Positions 1-8,451 of a stretch of 64,000 bases of DNA are shown here, one piece after another; the first letter of the stretch is position 1; every line of letters begins with the position of its first letter. Source of the stretch: Synechococcus sp. BIOS-E4-1 (GTDB lineage: Bacteria > Cyanobacteriota > Cyanobacteriia > PCC-6307 > Cyanobiaceae). The stretch lies in the NCBI RefSeq assembly GCF_014279995.1, contig NZ_CP047935.1, positions 2,749,494 through 2,813,493 of the forward strand, in the 5' to 3' direction. The notes under the pieces were generated by a model that was not told the DNA's origin, did no database searches, and was given only the letters and a program-made list of their open reading frames with translations. Made by a program: the position numbers and the translations under genes.

Positions 1-1025
1 TCGAGGGGGAAGTTGTGAGCGTTGCGCTCGTGCATCACTTCCATGCCGAGGTTGGCGCGGTTCAGCACATCAGCCCAGGTGTTCAGGACACGGCCCTGAC
101 CATCAAGGATGGACTGGTTGAAGTTGAAACCGTTCAGGTTGAAGGCCATGGTTGACACGCCCAGGGCGGTGAACCAGATGCCGACAACGGGCCAGGCAGC
201 CAGGAAGAAGTGCAGGCTACGGCTGTTGTTGAACGATGCGTATTGGAAGATCAGGCGACCGAAGTAACCGTGGGCAGCCACGATGTTGTAGGTCTCTTCC
301 TCTTGGCCGAACTTGTAGCCGTAGTTCAGTGAATCGTTCTCAGTGGTTTCGCGAACCAAGGAGGAGGTCACCAGTGAACCGTGCATGGCGGAGAACAGTG
401 AACCACCGAAGACGCCAGCCACACCAAGCATGTGGAAGGGGTGCATCAGGATGTTGTGCTCGGCCTGGAACACCAACATGAAGTTGAAGGTGCCGGAGAT
501 GCCCAGGGGCATGCCGTCAGAGAAGGAACCCTGACCGAAGGGGTACACCAGGAACACGGCGGAGGCAGCAGCCACAGGTGCGCTGTAAGCAACGCAGATC
601 CAGGGGCGCATGCCAAGGCGGTAGGAGAGTTCCCACTCGCGACCCATGTAGCAGAAGATGCCGATCAGGAAGTGGAAGACAACCAGCTGGTAAGGACCGC
701 CGTTGTACAGCCACTCGTCGAGAGAAGCAGCTTCCCAGATGGGATAGAAGTGAAGGCCGATGGCGTTCGAGGAGGGCACAACAGCACCGGAGATGATGTT
801 GTTGCCGTAGATCAGGGAGCCGGCGACGGGCTCACGGATGCCGTCGATGTCGACGGGGGGTGCTGCGATGAACGCAACGATGAAGCAGGTGGTGGCAGCC
901 AGCAGGGTGGGGATCATCAGCACACCGAACCAGCCCACATAGAGGCGGTTGTTGGTGGAGGTGACCCACTCGCAGAACTGCTGCCAGCCATTAGCGCCGG
1001 AGCGCTGCTGAATGGTGGTGGTCAT
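1..1025 (-). CDS. psbA: Photosystem II reaction-centre protein D1, 3' end cut by window edge
   Basis: Encodes the D1 core subunit of photosystem II in the thylakoid membrane, which binds P680, pheophytin, QB and most ligands of the Mn4CaO5 cluster. Reading from ATG at 1025, 341 codons are present and match D1 numbering exactly, ending at Leu341. His332, Glu333 and His337 are visible in the motif MHERNAH; the last few residues, including Asp342 and Ala344, and the C-terminal extension lie beyond base 1. Residue 130 is Glu (motif [10 protein letters not shown]), the form associated with the high-light D1:2 type; the low-light D1:1 type has Gln. The identification is certain. The isoform call rests on residue 130 and established knowledge of cyanobacterial D1 variants. 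Confidence 0.98.
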   Translation of the reverse strand, partial: MTTTIQQRSGANGWQQFCEWVTSTNNRLYVGWFGVLMIPTLLAATTCFIVAFIAAPPVDIDGIREPVAGSLIYGNNIISGAVVPSSNAIGLHFYPIWEAASLDEWLYNGGPYQLVVFHFLIGIFCYMGREWELSYRLGMRPWICVAYSAPVAAASAVFLVYPFGQGSFSDGMPLGISGTFNFMLVFQAEHNILMHPFHMLGVAGVFGGSLFSAMHGSLVTSSLVRETTENDSLNYGYKFGQEEETYNIVAAHGYFGRLIFQYASFNNSRSLHFFLAAWPVVGIWFTALGVSTMAFNLNGFNFNQSILDGQGRVLNTWADVLNRANLGMEVMHERNAHNFPL

Positions 1026-1066
1026 GAGAACGGAAAAGAAGGTCTCCGAAGAGACGGTTACGGAAG

Positions 1067-1095
1067 GGCAGGAAGCCCTGCCAGTTGTGATTGTA
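1067..1095 (-). promoter_or_regulatory. psbA upstream region: 5'-UTR hairpin and candidate -10
   Basis: On the minus strand a candidate -10 box TACAAT lies at 1095-1090, about 65 bases before the psbA ATG. Between them is a perfect six-base-pair hairpin, GGCAGG-GCTT-CCTGCC (1082-1067). A convincing -35 at 16-17 bases spacing is not visible. The hairpin may affect stability or translation of the psbA leader; this is inference. Confidence 0.45.
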
Positions 1096-1236
1096 AAGCA
1101 ACATTGCGCAAGATGTCGGCTGCTTTATGAAGCTGTCGTGAAGAACCATTGAGACCTCGCTCAGGCGCGGCCCAGGCCGAAGAGAGACCCCTAAAGGATC
1201 GCTTAAGATTCTCAGGTTGTGTCCCAGGAGACGCTC

Positions 1237-1377
1237 GTGGTCCTGATTCGTTGGTTGATCGCAGGACAGCGTCTGGAGGCAACCGTGCCCACCAAGGATG
1301 CGCGCCACAGGCGACATGAACTGGAGGCGCAGGGTGCGGTTGTTTATTGGAGTGAACGTCTGGTCGAAACTGGCTGA
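1237..1377 (+). CDS. Small unknown protein, 46 aa
   Basis: A short open frame starts at GTG 1237 and is preceded by a good ribosome-binding site (AGGAG at 1226-1230, seven bases upstream). It encodes 46 residues. A hydrophobic start (VLIRWLIAGQRLE) is followed by a charged middle rich in Lys, Arg and His, and a Tyr-Trp containing C-terminus. No family is recognised. It lies between the divergent psbA promoter and the lipoprotein gene at 1414, with 36 bases to the latter, so the two could be co-transcribed. Codon use resembles the core genes. Confidence 0.55.
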   Translation: MVLIRWLIAGQRLEATVPTKDARHRRHELEAQGAVVYWSERLVETG

Positions 1378-1413
1378 ACACCCACACTGGAACCATCAAC
1401 AACCGCTGCGGTC

Positions 1414-1767
1414 ATGCACCCGTCTTCAGCCCCCGCCGTTCGATCGCTGGCCATCGCTTTGACCGCCGTGATGACAGCTGTGCTCGTTAGTGCCTGTCAG
1501 AAGAAGTCCGACACTCAGCCTTCAACAGACATCAGTCGCGACGCACAGATCAGTGAGCTGAAAAGCCGCCTTGACCAGCTTGAACAACGGGTGAACAAGG
1601 GAATGCCTGGCAGTGACGACAGTGGAGAGCGAGTCCCGCCAGGACCGGTCAAATCCATCACATTCCGCAGCGGCACCGCCGACGACCGGCTGAGGATCTA
1701 CTGGGAAAACGGCAAGGTGAGCAGTCTTCCCTGCACGCTGGAACAGGGCACCTGGGCCTGTGGATGA
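1414..1767 (+). CDS. Putative lipoprotein with short coiled coil
   Basis: 117 residues. An N-terminal hydrophobic segment (about residues 10-27) ends in VSAC, a plausible lipobox, so the mature protein would be anchored to a membrane through Cys28. Residues 41-62 form a heptad-like stretch (ISELKSRLDQLEQRV) predicted to be a short coiled coil, followed by a Pro/Gly-rich linker. The C-terminal 45 residues have the look of a small beta domain ending in a second pair of cysteines (about residues 109 and 116). No known family recognised; role unknown. Confidence 0.8.
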   Translation: MHPSSAPAVRSLAIALTAVMTAVLVSACQKKSDTQPSTDISRDAQISELKSRLDQLEQRVNKGMPGSDDSGERVPPGPVKSITFRSGTADDRLRIYWENGKVSSLPCTLEQGTWACG

Positions 1768-1878
1768 GCCTGTTCAGCAGGAGTGGATCAACAGTCACAA
1801 CAAGACATGCGTTTGCAGTTTCGAGAAACACCATTCACTGAGCATGGGCATCAGGCTGTTGGCCCATCAAAGAAACCC

Positions 1879-2238
1879 ATGAACCGAATGCTGAAAGCGG
1901 CCGTCGGGCTTGCCCTCACCCTGGGAGGCATCGGTGCAATCGAAGCAGCACCCTCCCTGCCACTCGCACAGCCCAAGGCAGCAAACCTGGCAAGGATGAA
2001 AGCGGAATCCTTGAACGGCGGCCTTGGCTCTTACCGGGCCGCAGCCTGCATGTATGAAACAGGGGCAAGTTCATGCCTGATCTCCAAATCGGACCAGGGT
2101 TTTCTGTTCCGTTTCCGCGGCGGTCCACCAGGCTGGGAGAAGCAATCGCCCCCAAGTCCCACTCTTGAAACAAGAGTTCTCGTCTCACTCAATGGAGAGA
2201 GAATCCTGGCTGTTCCTTACAACGGTCCGATCCCATGA
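1879..2238 (+). CDS. Small secreted protein, tandem paralogue A
   Basis: 119 residues from ATG 1879; an earlier in-frame start gives a longer product that masks the signal peptide. Residues 1-22 look like a cleavable signal peptide (MNRMLKAAVGLALTLGGIGA). The mature part contains NLARMKAESLNGGLGSYR, two cysteines, then FLFRFRGGPPGW and a terminal VPYNGP. This layout is shared with the next gene (2320-2688): same order of an N-terminal NLAR helix, a Cys pair, a FRFxGGxPGW core and a YNG end. The pair is therefore a tandem duplication of a small periplasmic or secreted protein. Function unknown. Confidence 0.8.
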   Translation: MNRMLKAAVGLALTLGGIGAIEAAPSLPLAQPKAANLARMKAESLNGGLGSYRAAACMYETGASSCLISKSDQGFLFRFRGGPPGWEKQSPPSPTLETRVLVSLNGERILAVPYNGPIP

Positions 2239-2319
2239 ACCCACTGGTCAACAGACCACAACGGATTAGTTGACAGACGCTGGTGCTCTGTCTCCGATAG
2301 AAGAGTCTTCCCAAAGGTC

Positions 2320-2688
2320 ATGAACCTCTCCTCTTTAACCGCCCTGGCTGTGATCGCTGGAACGGGCGCTTTTGCTGGCGCCCCAGTGGTGGCTCAGGCA
2401 CCCGTTCCAGCCTCCCAGGTGCGTGCACTGAACCTGGCCCGCAACACAGCTGTGACCGAAAACGGTGGGCTCAGCGTCTATCGCCCCCAACCTTGCATGT
2501 TCCAGACCAGCTCGGGCGGCGGAGACTGTCTTGTGGATGATTCACCAAGCGGATACACCTTCAGATTCCTGGGTGGCGACCCTGGATGGCCTGAAGACGG
2601 CAGTGATGCCACCACGGAAACCGAAATTCAGATCGCTCCCGACGGTCGCAGTGTCCTCAGCATCATCTACAACGGCTCTCCACGCTGA
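2320..2688 (+). CDS. Small secreted protein, tandem paralogue B
   Basis: 122 residues with a signal peptide (about residues 1-26, ending in VVAQA). The mature part has [19 protein letters not shown], two cysteines 12 residues apart, [12 protein letters not shown] and a YNGSP end, matching the upstream paralogue throughout. The two Cys in each protein (ACMYE/SSCLI and PCMFQ/GDCLV) probably form a disulfide in the periplasm. The 3' end overlaps the convergent aspartoacylase gene by 22 bases. Function unknown. Confidence 0.8.
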   Translation: MNLSSLTALAVIAGTGAFAGAPVVAQAPVPASQVRALNLARNTAVTENGGLSVYRPQPCMFQTSSGGGDCLVDDSPSGYTFRFLGGDPGWPEDGSDATTETEIQIAPDGRSVLSIIYNGSPR

Positions 2689-3617
2689 TTCCCGTTCAGC
2701 ATCACGGCAAGGGCCTCTGTCCAGCTTTGGGACAGGGGCCACTGTTCACGGCTCGTGAGGCTGAGTGCAATGGCCTTTTCCGCGTAAGCCGCTTCGTTGA
2801 TAAACACAGGGACGGCTCCGTCCAGCCCCTCGTAAGCGATGGTTGTTCCCTGAGCCGAAACAAACAGCGGATCACCGCAGCGCAGGGGAATCCAATCGCG
2901 GTCCTGAAGCTGCGGATGTATCAAGGCTGCAACCTCACCGGAGGCCTGTCGAGGCAGATCAAGGCTTTTGAGGTGACGGTGAAGCAAAAGCTGGCGTGGA
3001 TAGCTGGCTTTGCCAGAAACGACATCAGCAATGGCCTGAAACACCGCCTGAAGCGCCAGCCGCGTCTGCTGGACAATGTCATGCCGGCGAACGCCCTGAG
3101 GCACGGGCCCCACCTCAATCACAAGCCCACAGGGCCAGCGCTCCACCATGAAACCCTGCTGAGCGGCATCGGCTTCATGCAGATAAACCTGCAACCCCAG
3201 CGATGACTGGACCAGCGCGGCCAGGGCCAGATCAGCTGGCCTGCGGCCATACACCACCAGGCAGTTGCCCATCGCCGCTGTGGTGCTGTGCAGGTCAACC
3301 ACCAGATCACAGGGTCTTTGTCCTTCAGGCCCGAACTTGCGCAACAGCTCCAGAGCCCTGAGCATTTCATGATCACTGCATTCGGGGTGGGTCTCGCTCC
3401 GCTGCAGGAGATCGGGACGGAAAGAACGATTGAGATCGCGATCGAGATAACGCCGACCCTGAGCACGAGCGTCGGGATTTCCGATCACCGTTTGGACGCA
3501 ACATCCACACGAATCGATCAGCTCATTTTGAGAACTCCATTGCTCCAGAAGCCAGGGGGCATTGACTTCATTGCCATGGGTACCTGCCACCACCAGCACT
3601 CGGGGGCTTGTCATCAG
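2667..3617 (-). CDS. Aspartoacylase-family zinc hydrolase (AspA/AstE-like)
   Basis: 316 residues from ATG 3617 ([16 protein letters not shown]). This is the zinc-carboxypeptidase-like fold of the aspartoacylase/succinylglutamate desuccinylase family, which hydrolyses N-acyl amino acids. Visible signatures: GTHGNE (zinc His and Glu near residue 11-14), [20 protein letters not shown] (substrate binding), [11 protein letters not shown] (second zinc His) and [10 protein letters not shown]. Marine picocyanobacteria commonly carry a gene annotated putative aspartoacylase, and this fits that group. The true substrate is unknown. An in-frame extension to 3770 exists but lacks family similarity. Divergent from the GST gene with about 50 bases between starts. 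Confidence 0.9.
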   Translation of the reverse strand: MMTSPRVLVVAGTHGNEVNAPWLLEQWSSQNELIDSCGCCVQTVIGNPDARAQGRRYLDRDLNRSFRPDLLQRSETHPECSDHEMLRALELLRKFGPEGQRPCDLVVDLHSTTAAMGNCLVVYGRRPADLALAALVQSSLGLQVYLHEADAAQQGFMVERWPCGLVIEVGPVPQGVRRHDIVQQTRLALQAVFQAIADVVSGKASYPRQLLLHRHLKSLDLPRQASGEVAALIHPQLQDRDWIPLRCGDPLFVSAQGTTIAYEGLDGAVPVFINEAAYAEKAIALSLTSREQWPLSQSWTEALAVMLNGNQRGEPL

Positions 3618-3669
3618 GTCACTGCACTCATCCACAGCCTGAAGGACAATGCCTTGAAACGGAACCGTG

Positions 3670-4659
3670 ATGTCGATTCCTCCGCTGATCGTTCGCAGTG
3701 TGCGAAAGGGCTGGCAGTGGCAGTGGCAACGCCTGATGACAGGGTTGGGGCCAGCGGATGGCCAAGGCAACTACAAGAGACCGGACAGCGCACCGATGTC
3801 AACATCGGTTCCCGAGACTGAGGATCTGCAGGGGCGTGAGCCCGCTCGTCGACCGCGGCTGCTGATCGGCCGCAGCTGTCCATGGGCACACCGCACCTGG
3901 CTGATGGTGAAACTGCGTGGTCTTGAGAGCACGCTCGAGGTAATGACAGCAAAGGCTGACCACGAGGAAGGACTATGGCGGCTGGATCCCAGCTGGCTGG
4001 AATGCTCCAGCCTGCTGGAGCTGTATCGCTGCTGCGGGGCTGAACCCAGTTTGCGGGCGACAGTGCCGGTGCTTGTGGACCCTGGTCGCGACGAACAGCA
4101 CGAACCACATCTTCTCGGCAACGACAGCACACCACTGACATTGGCGTTGAATCGGTGGCCTGCCGGAGCTGAAGCACCCGATCTGGCTCCTGCCAGCCTG
4201 CAGGAACGGATTGAAAGCTGGCAGCAGCTTTTACAGCCAGCTGTGAACGACGGGGTTTACCGCTGCGGCTTTGCGCGGAACCAATCGGCTTACAACAGGT
4301 CAAGTGCCGCCATGGCCGATGCTCTCCAAGAGCTGGAACGAAGCCTCAGGCAGGAAGGTCCGTGGCTCTGCGGAGCCACCCTCACCCTTGCCGATGTGCG
4401 CCTTTTCCCGACCCTGATCCGCTGGGAAACGGTTTATTCCCCCCTGTTCGGATGCAGCGCCAGCCCGCTGTGGATGCTGCCGGAACTGTGGAAATGGCGG
4501 CAACGGTTCCTGGCGTTACCAGGAGTGGAGGCCACCTGCGATGCCGCTGCCTGGCGCCATGACTACTTCGGCGCTCTGTTTCCCCTGAATCCAGGCGGAA
4601 TCGTTCCAGATGGCCCAAAGCTGAGCACACTGGTGAACAGCACCATTCCCTTGCCATGA
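3670..4659 (+). CDS. Xi-class glutathione transferase (glutathionyl-hydroquinone reductase type)
   Basis: 329 residues from ATG 3670, with a GTG directly before it. The N-terminal thioredoxin-like domain carries [11 protein letters not shown], the hallmark of Xi-class (YqjG/ECM4) enzymes, whose Cys attacks glutathionyl-hydroquinones and releases glutathione plus quinol. The C-terminal all-helical GST domain includes [15 protein letters not shown]. Family members act in the cytosol on quinone detoxification; the physiological substrate in cyanobacteria is not established. The stop overlaps the next start (ATGA), which suggests co-translation with the membrane protein downstream. Confidence 0.88.
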   Translation: MSIPPLIVRSVRKGWQWQWQRLMTGLGPADGQGNYKRPDSAPMSTSVPETEDLQGREPARRPRLLIGRSCPWAHRTWLMVKLRGLESTLEVMTAKADHEEGLWRLDPSWLECSSLLELYRCCGAEPSLRATVPVLVDPGRDEQHEPHLLGNDSTPLTLALNRWPAGAEAPDLAPASLQERIESWQQLLQPAVNDGVYRCGFARNQSAYNRSSAAMADALQELERSLRQEGPWLCGATLTLADVRLFPTLIRWETVYSPLFGCSASPLWMLPELWKWRQRFLALPGVEATCDAAAWRHDYFGALFPLNPGGIVPDGPKLSTLVNSTIPLP

Positions 4660-5294
4660 CTACCGCCGATCCCCAGTTCGACGGAATGTATGGATCTTTC
4701 ACCATCACCTCGACAGACAGGCTGGAAGTGCAGCGCTACAGGATCTGCCTGCTGATCAGCGGAGCATCGCTGAGCGCAGGCCTGCTGCAGTGGTGGCTGG
4801 CTGGCGGTGAGTGGGCATGGCTGTGGCTTCTGCCCCTTTGCGGCAGCCTTGGACTGGCACTCCATTGGATTCATATCTACCTGCGTCCGCTGCATCGGGC
4901 ACTGCAGCTGTTCTGGCTGTTCGGCTGTCTTGGATGGCTGGTGCTGATGCTTCAGGGATCAGTCAATGCAACTCTCGACACACTGGCGAGTCAGCCGCTG
5001 TGGATTCTTGCCGTTGGGCCGATGTTTGCAGCTCTCACCGGCATCGGCTTCAAGGAGTTCTTCTGCTTCCGGCGACCGGAGGCCATCGGCCTCACCCTGC
5101 TGCTTCCCGTTGCACTCCTTGGACGGTTACTGGGGCTGATTGGTAACGGCCCCTGCTGGTTTCTGGTGCTGTTCGCGGGATTGCTGCTGGTGGTGCTTGC
5201 CGTTCGGAAATTCGGCATGGAGGCAGCAGCCGATGTGGGAGACAAGAGCGTGTTTGCTTATTTGGACGCGCAGCGCGAGGTCGCAGGCCCGTGA
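4656..5294 (+). CDS. DUF2301-type integral membrane protein
   Basis: 212 residues with about six hydrophobic segments (around residues 30-50, 53-72, 78-100, 113-130, 142-163 and 166-182). It has the look of the cyanobacterial DUF2301 family, including the motif GIGFKEFFCFRRPEA between two membrane spans. Function is unknown. It overlaps the GST gene upstream (ATGA) and the ABC-F gene downstream (GTGA), making a three-gene translationally coupled run. Confidence 0.78.
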   Translation: MTTADPQFDGMYGSFTITSTDRLEVQRYRICLLISGASLSAGLLQWWLAGGEWAWLWLLPLCGSLGLALHWIHIYLRPLHRALQLFWLFGCLGWLVLMLQGSVNATLDTLASQPLWILAVGPMFAALTGIGFKEFFCFRRPEAIGLTLLLPVALLGRLLGLIGNGPCWFLVLFAGLLLVVLAVRKFGMEAAADVGDKSVFAYLDAQREVAGP

Positions 5295-7207
5295 GTCTGA
5301 TCAGCCTGGTTGAGGCCTCCAAGGATTTCGGAATCCGAACCCTGTTCGAGAACCTCACGCTGCACATTCGTGAAGGTGACAGGGTTGGACTGATCGGACC
5401 GAATGGAGCGGGCAAATCAACCCTGCTGCGTGTGCTGTCAGGGAAGGAACCGCTTGGGGGGGGAGAGCGGCGCTGCTCCTCCCGTTTGCGAATTGAGCTG
5501 GTCGGTCAGGACAGCACGGTGGAGCCAGGACTCACCGTGCTCGAACAGGTGCTGGCCGGCTGTGGGGAAAAGCGCGAGCTGCTGCTGCGTTTCAGCGCGG
5601 TGTCTGAAGCGGTCGCCCAGTCTCCAGACGACACAACGCTGATGCGGGAACTCGGGGCTCTCAGTGAGCGCATGGATGAAGAGGGCGCCTGGGGGCTCGA
5701 GCAACAGTGCCAGGAAGTGCTTCAGCGCTTGGGAATCAGCGACCTTCACCGCCCCGTGGAGGATTTGTCTGGGGGTTATCGCAAACGGGTGGGGCTTGCT
5801 TCAGCGCTGGTTGCCAGCCCTGATGTGCTGCTGCTCGATGAGCCGACGAACCACTTGGATGCAGCGGCTGTGGAATGGCTGCAGAGCTGGTTGGATCGCT
5901 ACCCGGGAGCTGTGGTTTTGGTCACCCACGACCGCTATGTGCTCGACCGTGTGACTCGCCGAATTGTGGAGGTGGAGCGAGGACAAGCCTCCAGCATTGA
6001 CGGGAATTACAGCGCCTATCTGCAACGAAAAGCGGACCAGGAAGTCTCAGAAGCCGCGGAAGCAGCCCGATTTAAAAGCGTGATGCGACGGGAACTGGCT
6101 TGGTTGCGCCAGGGCCCTAAGGCAAGGAGCACCAAGCAGAAAGCACGCATCCAGCGCATCGAGGCGATGCGGGCTGCGCCCTTGAAAACCAATCGCAGCC
6201 AGCTGGAGATGAGCAGTGTTAGCCGTCGGATCGGCAAGCTCGCCATTGAAGCGGAGGATCTCATGGTCACCGCGGATGGCCAGGCCGACGGGCCCGTGCT
6301 GCTGAAGGATTTCAGCTACAGCTTCAGTCCGGAAGACCGGGTTGGCATCATCGGTCCCAACGGCAGCGGCAAATCCACCCTGCTTGACCTGATCGCCGGC
6401 CGGCGGCAGGCCACCGCTGGCAGCCTGCGTCTTGGGGAAACGGTGCATCTCGGTTATCTCGATCAGCACACCGATGCACTCAGCGAAGGACGTGGTCTGG
6501 AACGCAAGGTGATCGAATTCGTCGAGGAGGCCGCATCTCGGATTGACCTGGGAGGGGAACAGCTGAGTGCCTCCCAGCTGCTGGAGCGCTTTCTGTTTCC
6601 GCCCGCTCAACAGCACAGCCCGCTCAGCAAGTTGTCAGGAGGAGAGCGACGCCGGCTGAGTCTGTGTCGGATGCTGATCCAGGCTCCCAACGTCTTGCTG
6701 CTGGATGAACCCACCAATGATCTCGATGTTCAAACGCTGAGTGTGCTGGAAGACCTGCTCGAAGACTTCCGAGGCTGCGTGGTTGTGGTTTCTCACGACC
6801 GCTACTTCCTGGATCGAACGGTGGATCGTCTGTTCTGCTTCGAGGAAGGACGTCTCCAGCGCTTTGAAGGCAACTACAGCTCTTTTCTCGACCATCGCCG
6901 GGACAAGGAAAGGACTGCTGCGGCAGAGAGCAATCGCAACCGCTCCAACAGTGTTCAAACCAGCCAGGATCAGTCCCCGCACAACCAGAACCAGGGCCGA
7001 CGTCGGCGCAGTTTCAAGGAATCGCGTGAACTGGAAGCAATTGAACGTGAACTGCCTCAGATGGAGCAACGCAAAGCAGACCTGGAGCAGGCCATCTCCA
7101 ACGGCCAGGGAGACCTCACAGACCTCAGCCAGGATCTGGCCAGCCTGCTGGAAGCGCTCGAAACCAGTGAGGAACGCTGGCTGGAACTCAGTGAACTGGT
7201 TCCCTGA
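5291..7207 (+). CDS. ABC-F family ATPase (Uup/EttA-like)
   Basis: 638 residues with two ATP-binding cassettes and no membrane spans. Cassette 1: Walker A GPNGAGKST at 36-44, signature LSGGYRKRV near 160, Walker B VLLLDEPTNHLD. A charged interdomain linker follows (about 240-300, including LRQGPKARSTKQKARI). Cassette 2: GPNGSGKST near 355, LSGGERRRLS and VLLLDEPTNDLD. The C-terminal 90 residues form a coiled coil, as in Uup. ABC-F proteins act on ribosomes to ease stalling or, for Uup, affect DNA transposition; which applies here cannot be told. Start is GTG overlapping the previous stop. Confidence 0.92.
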   Translation: MSLISLVEASKDFGIRTLFENLTLHIREGDRVGLIGPNGAGKSTLLRVLSGKEPLGGGERRCSSRLRIELVGQDSTVEPGLTVLEQVLAGCGEKRELLLRFSAVSEAVAQSPDDTTLMRELGALSERMDEEGAWGLEQQCQEVLQRLGISDLHRPVEDLSGGYRKRVGLASALVASPDVLLLDEPTNHLDAAAVEWLQSWLDRYPGAVVLVTHDRYVLDRVTRRIVEVERGQASSIDGNYSAYLQRKADQEVSEAAEAARFKSVMRRELAWLRQGPKARSTKQKARIQRIEAMRAAPLKTNRSQLEMSSVSRRIGKLAIEAEDLMVTADGQADGPVLLKDFSYSFSPEDRVGIIGPNGSGKSTLLDLIAGRRQATAGSLRLGETVHLGYLDQHTDALSEGRGLERKVIEFVEEAASRIDLGGEQLSASQLLERFLFPPAQQHSPLSKLSGGERRRLSLCRMLIQAPNVLLLDEPTNDLDVQTLSVLEDLLEDFRGCVVVVSHDRYFLDRTVDRLFCFEEGRLQRFEGNYSSFLDHRRDKERTAAAESNRNRSNSVQTSQDQSPHNQNQGRRRRSFKESRELEAIERELPQMEQRKADLEQAISNGQGDLTDLSQDLASLLEALETSEERWLELSELVP

Positions 7208-7685
7208 GAGAACGCCGGCGGCGACGTGGATGCGCCAGATCCTCGCCAGTGTCACCAACAAGACCCGTGTTGGCATTCACCAGGGGAACAGGACAGCTCA
7301 GTGAGGTGGAGGGGCGACCACTCCAGGGAGCTGGTCTCACGACTCGACCAGCAGCTTCGGCAAGCTTCATGACAGTGGGTCTGTAATCGTCCGCTGAGCG
7401 ATGCAGGGCCATCTGATCACCCATCCGACGCAGATAAAGATCATGAGACCAGAAAACCTGGTTGTGCTCGAAGGCCTCGCAGGCGGCCTGTAGTGAGCCA
7501 AAGCGCTGACTCACCAGCCCTGAAGGCGCACATTGCTTCCAGTCAAGAACCTCCTGAAAACTCAGACCGCAGCGCCACTGTCGCTGTTCTGAGAGGTAGC
7601 AGAAATTCTCCGGACCATTGATCCAGAACATGCGTCCCTCTTCATCCATGAAGTGGCGCCCCTGTCGTTGCCTGATTCGCACCAT
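7188..7685 (-). CDS. Conserved-looking hypothetical protein
   Basis: 165 residues from ATG 7685 (a GTG at 7691 is the alternative). The first 110 residues look like a compact domain rich in Trp, Phe, Tyr and Arg (MFWINGPENFCYL, FQEVLDWKQC, FWSHDLYLRRMGDQMALH). The last 40 residues are low in structure and end in a run of arginines. The tail overlaps the 3' end of the ABC-F gene by 20 bases on the opposite strand, so the real stop could be less conserved. No family recognised. Confidence 0.6.
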   Translation of the reverse strand: MVRIRQRQGRHFMDEEGRMFWINGPENFCYLSEQRQWRCGLSFQEVLDWKQCAPSGLVSQRFGSLQAACEAFEHNQVFWSHDLYLRRMGDQMALHRSADDYRPTVMKLAEAAGRVVRPAPWSGRPSTSLSCPVPLVNANTGLVGDTGEDLAHPRRRRRSLREPVH

Positions 7686-7842
7686 GACCACGAACCCTGT
7701 CTTCTTTGCTGGTAGCCGAGGTCACTCGACCAGGTCATGAGTGTTGATACGGAAACGAGGTCGCATCTCTGGCGACTGGCAGCACAGCGCAACAGCCGTA
7801 TGGTGTGTGCGTCGACATTGGTTGGGACACGCCAACGATTCC

Positions 7843-8061
7843 ATGAAATCCATCGACGAACACATCAAGAAGGATCAGAGCGAACTCGAAGCTGCCAAAG
7901 CCGAAGGCAACGATGCCAAGGTTCGCCACTTCAGCGAGGAGCTTGAGTCCCTGCAGGAGTACAAGAAGGAGCATCCAGGCGACAGCCACGATCCAACTCC
8001 CATTGAGCTCTATTGCGAAAACAACCCTGAAGCCGATGAATGCCGGGTTTATGACGACTGA
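7843..8061 (+). CDS. cp12: CP12-family Calvin-cycle regulator, C-terminal Cys pair only
   Basis: 72 residues from ATG 7843. The C-terminus (PIELYCENNPEADECRVYDD) is the signature of CP12, the disordered protein that binds GAPDH and phosphoribulokinase into an inactive complex when its C-terminal disulfide forms in the dark. The two C-terminal cysteines are present. The usual N-terminal Cys pair is absent, and the AWD_VEEL core motif is replaced by a divergent helix (HFSEELESLQEY). It should still bind GAPDH by the C-terminal loop; redox control through the N-terminal half is not possible. A strong terminator follows directly. Confidence 0.87.
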   Translation: MKSIDEHIKKDQSELEAAKAEGNDAKVRHFSEELESLQEYKKEHPGDSHDPTPIELYCENNPEADECRVYDD

Positions 8062-8082
8062 GACATTTTCAACAACATGAGC

Positions 8083-8120
8083 GCAATAAAAAGCGGGGAA
8101 GCATCCCCGCTTTTTATTGC
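8083..8120. terminator. Strong bidirectional rho-independent terminator
   Basis: A 17-base-pair perfect inverted repeat (GCAATAAAAAGCGGGGA and its complement TCCCCGCTTTTTATTGC) around a four-base AGCA loop. It has a T-run on either strand, so it can end transcription of cp12 from the left and of the minus-strand gene ending at 8166 from the right. Confidence 0.92.
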
Positions 8121-8165
8121 GACACCACGATCAAGTGCTCTGCACGATGAGCCGTGCTGTCTCAC

Positions 8166-8348
8166 TCACTGGTCTTCGTTGAAATCAGCAGGGCTGCCTG
8201 TAAGGCTGCAGACCACAGCCTCTTCTGGCTTCATCGCATGCACACCGGCAATCGGACGTCCGCGGCGGCGCAGGGCCTCGATTTGCTCGGGCGTTTGACA
8301 GCGGGCGATCAACTGGCCCTGGGAGTCGAAACAAGTGAAGAAGGTCAT
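8166..8348 (-). CDS. Small unknown protein, 60 aa
   Basis: 60 residues from ATG 8348 (MTFFTCFDSQGQLIARC). A helix-rich middle (QTPEQIEALRRRGRPIAGV) is followed by an acidic tail. An upstream ATG at 8363 would add five residues. It lies downstream of obgE on the same strand and ends just before the shared terminator at 8083. It resembles small conserved proteins of marine Synechococcus, but no functional family is recognised. Confidence 0.6.
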   Translation of the reverse strand: MTFFTCFDSQGQLIARCQTPEQIEALRRRGRPIAGVHAMKPEEAVVCSLTGSPADFNEDQ

Positions 8349-8451
8349 CGGACGTTCTCTCATTGCTCCTGTTATCGCCATGCCAAGCGCAACGCACAAG
8401 TCCTGATGCGATCGCCAACATGGTTCGCGATAAATGGCTGAACCCCAAGGC

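Noticed and set aside
432-1130. 232-codon plus-strand frame opposite psbA
   Set aside because: psbA is certain on the other strand; this frame is a by-product of its codon bias.
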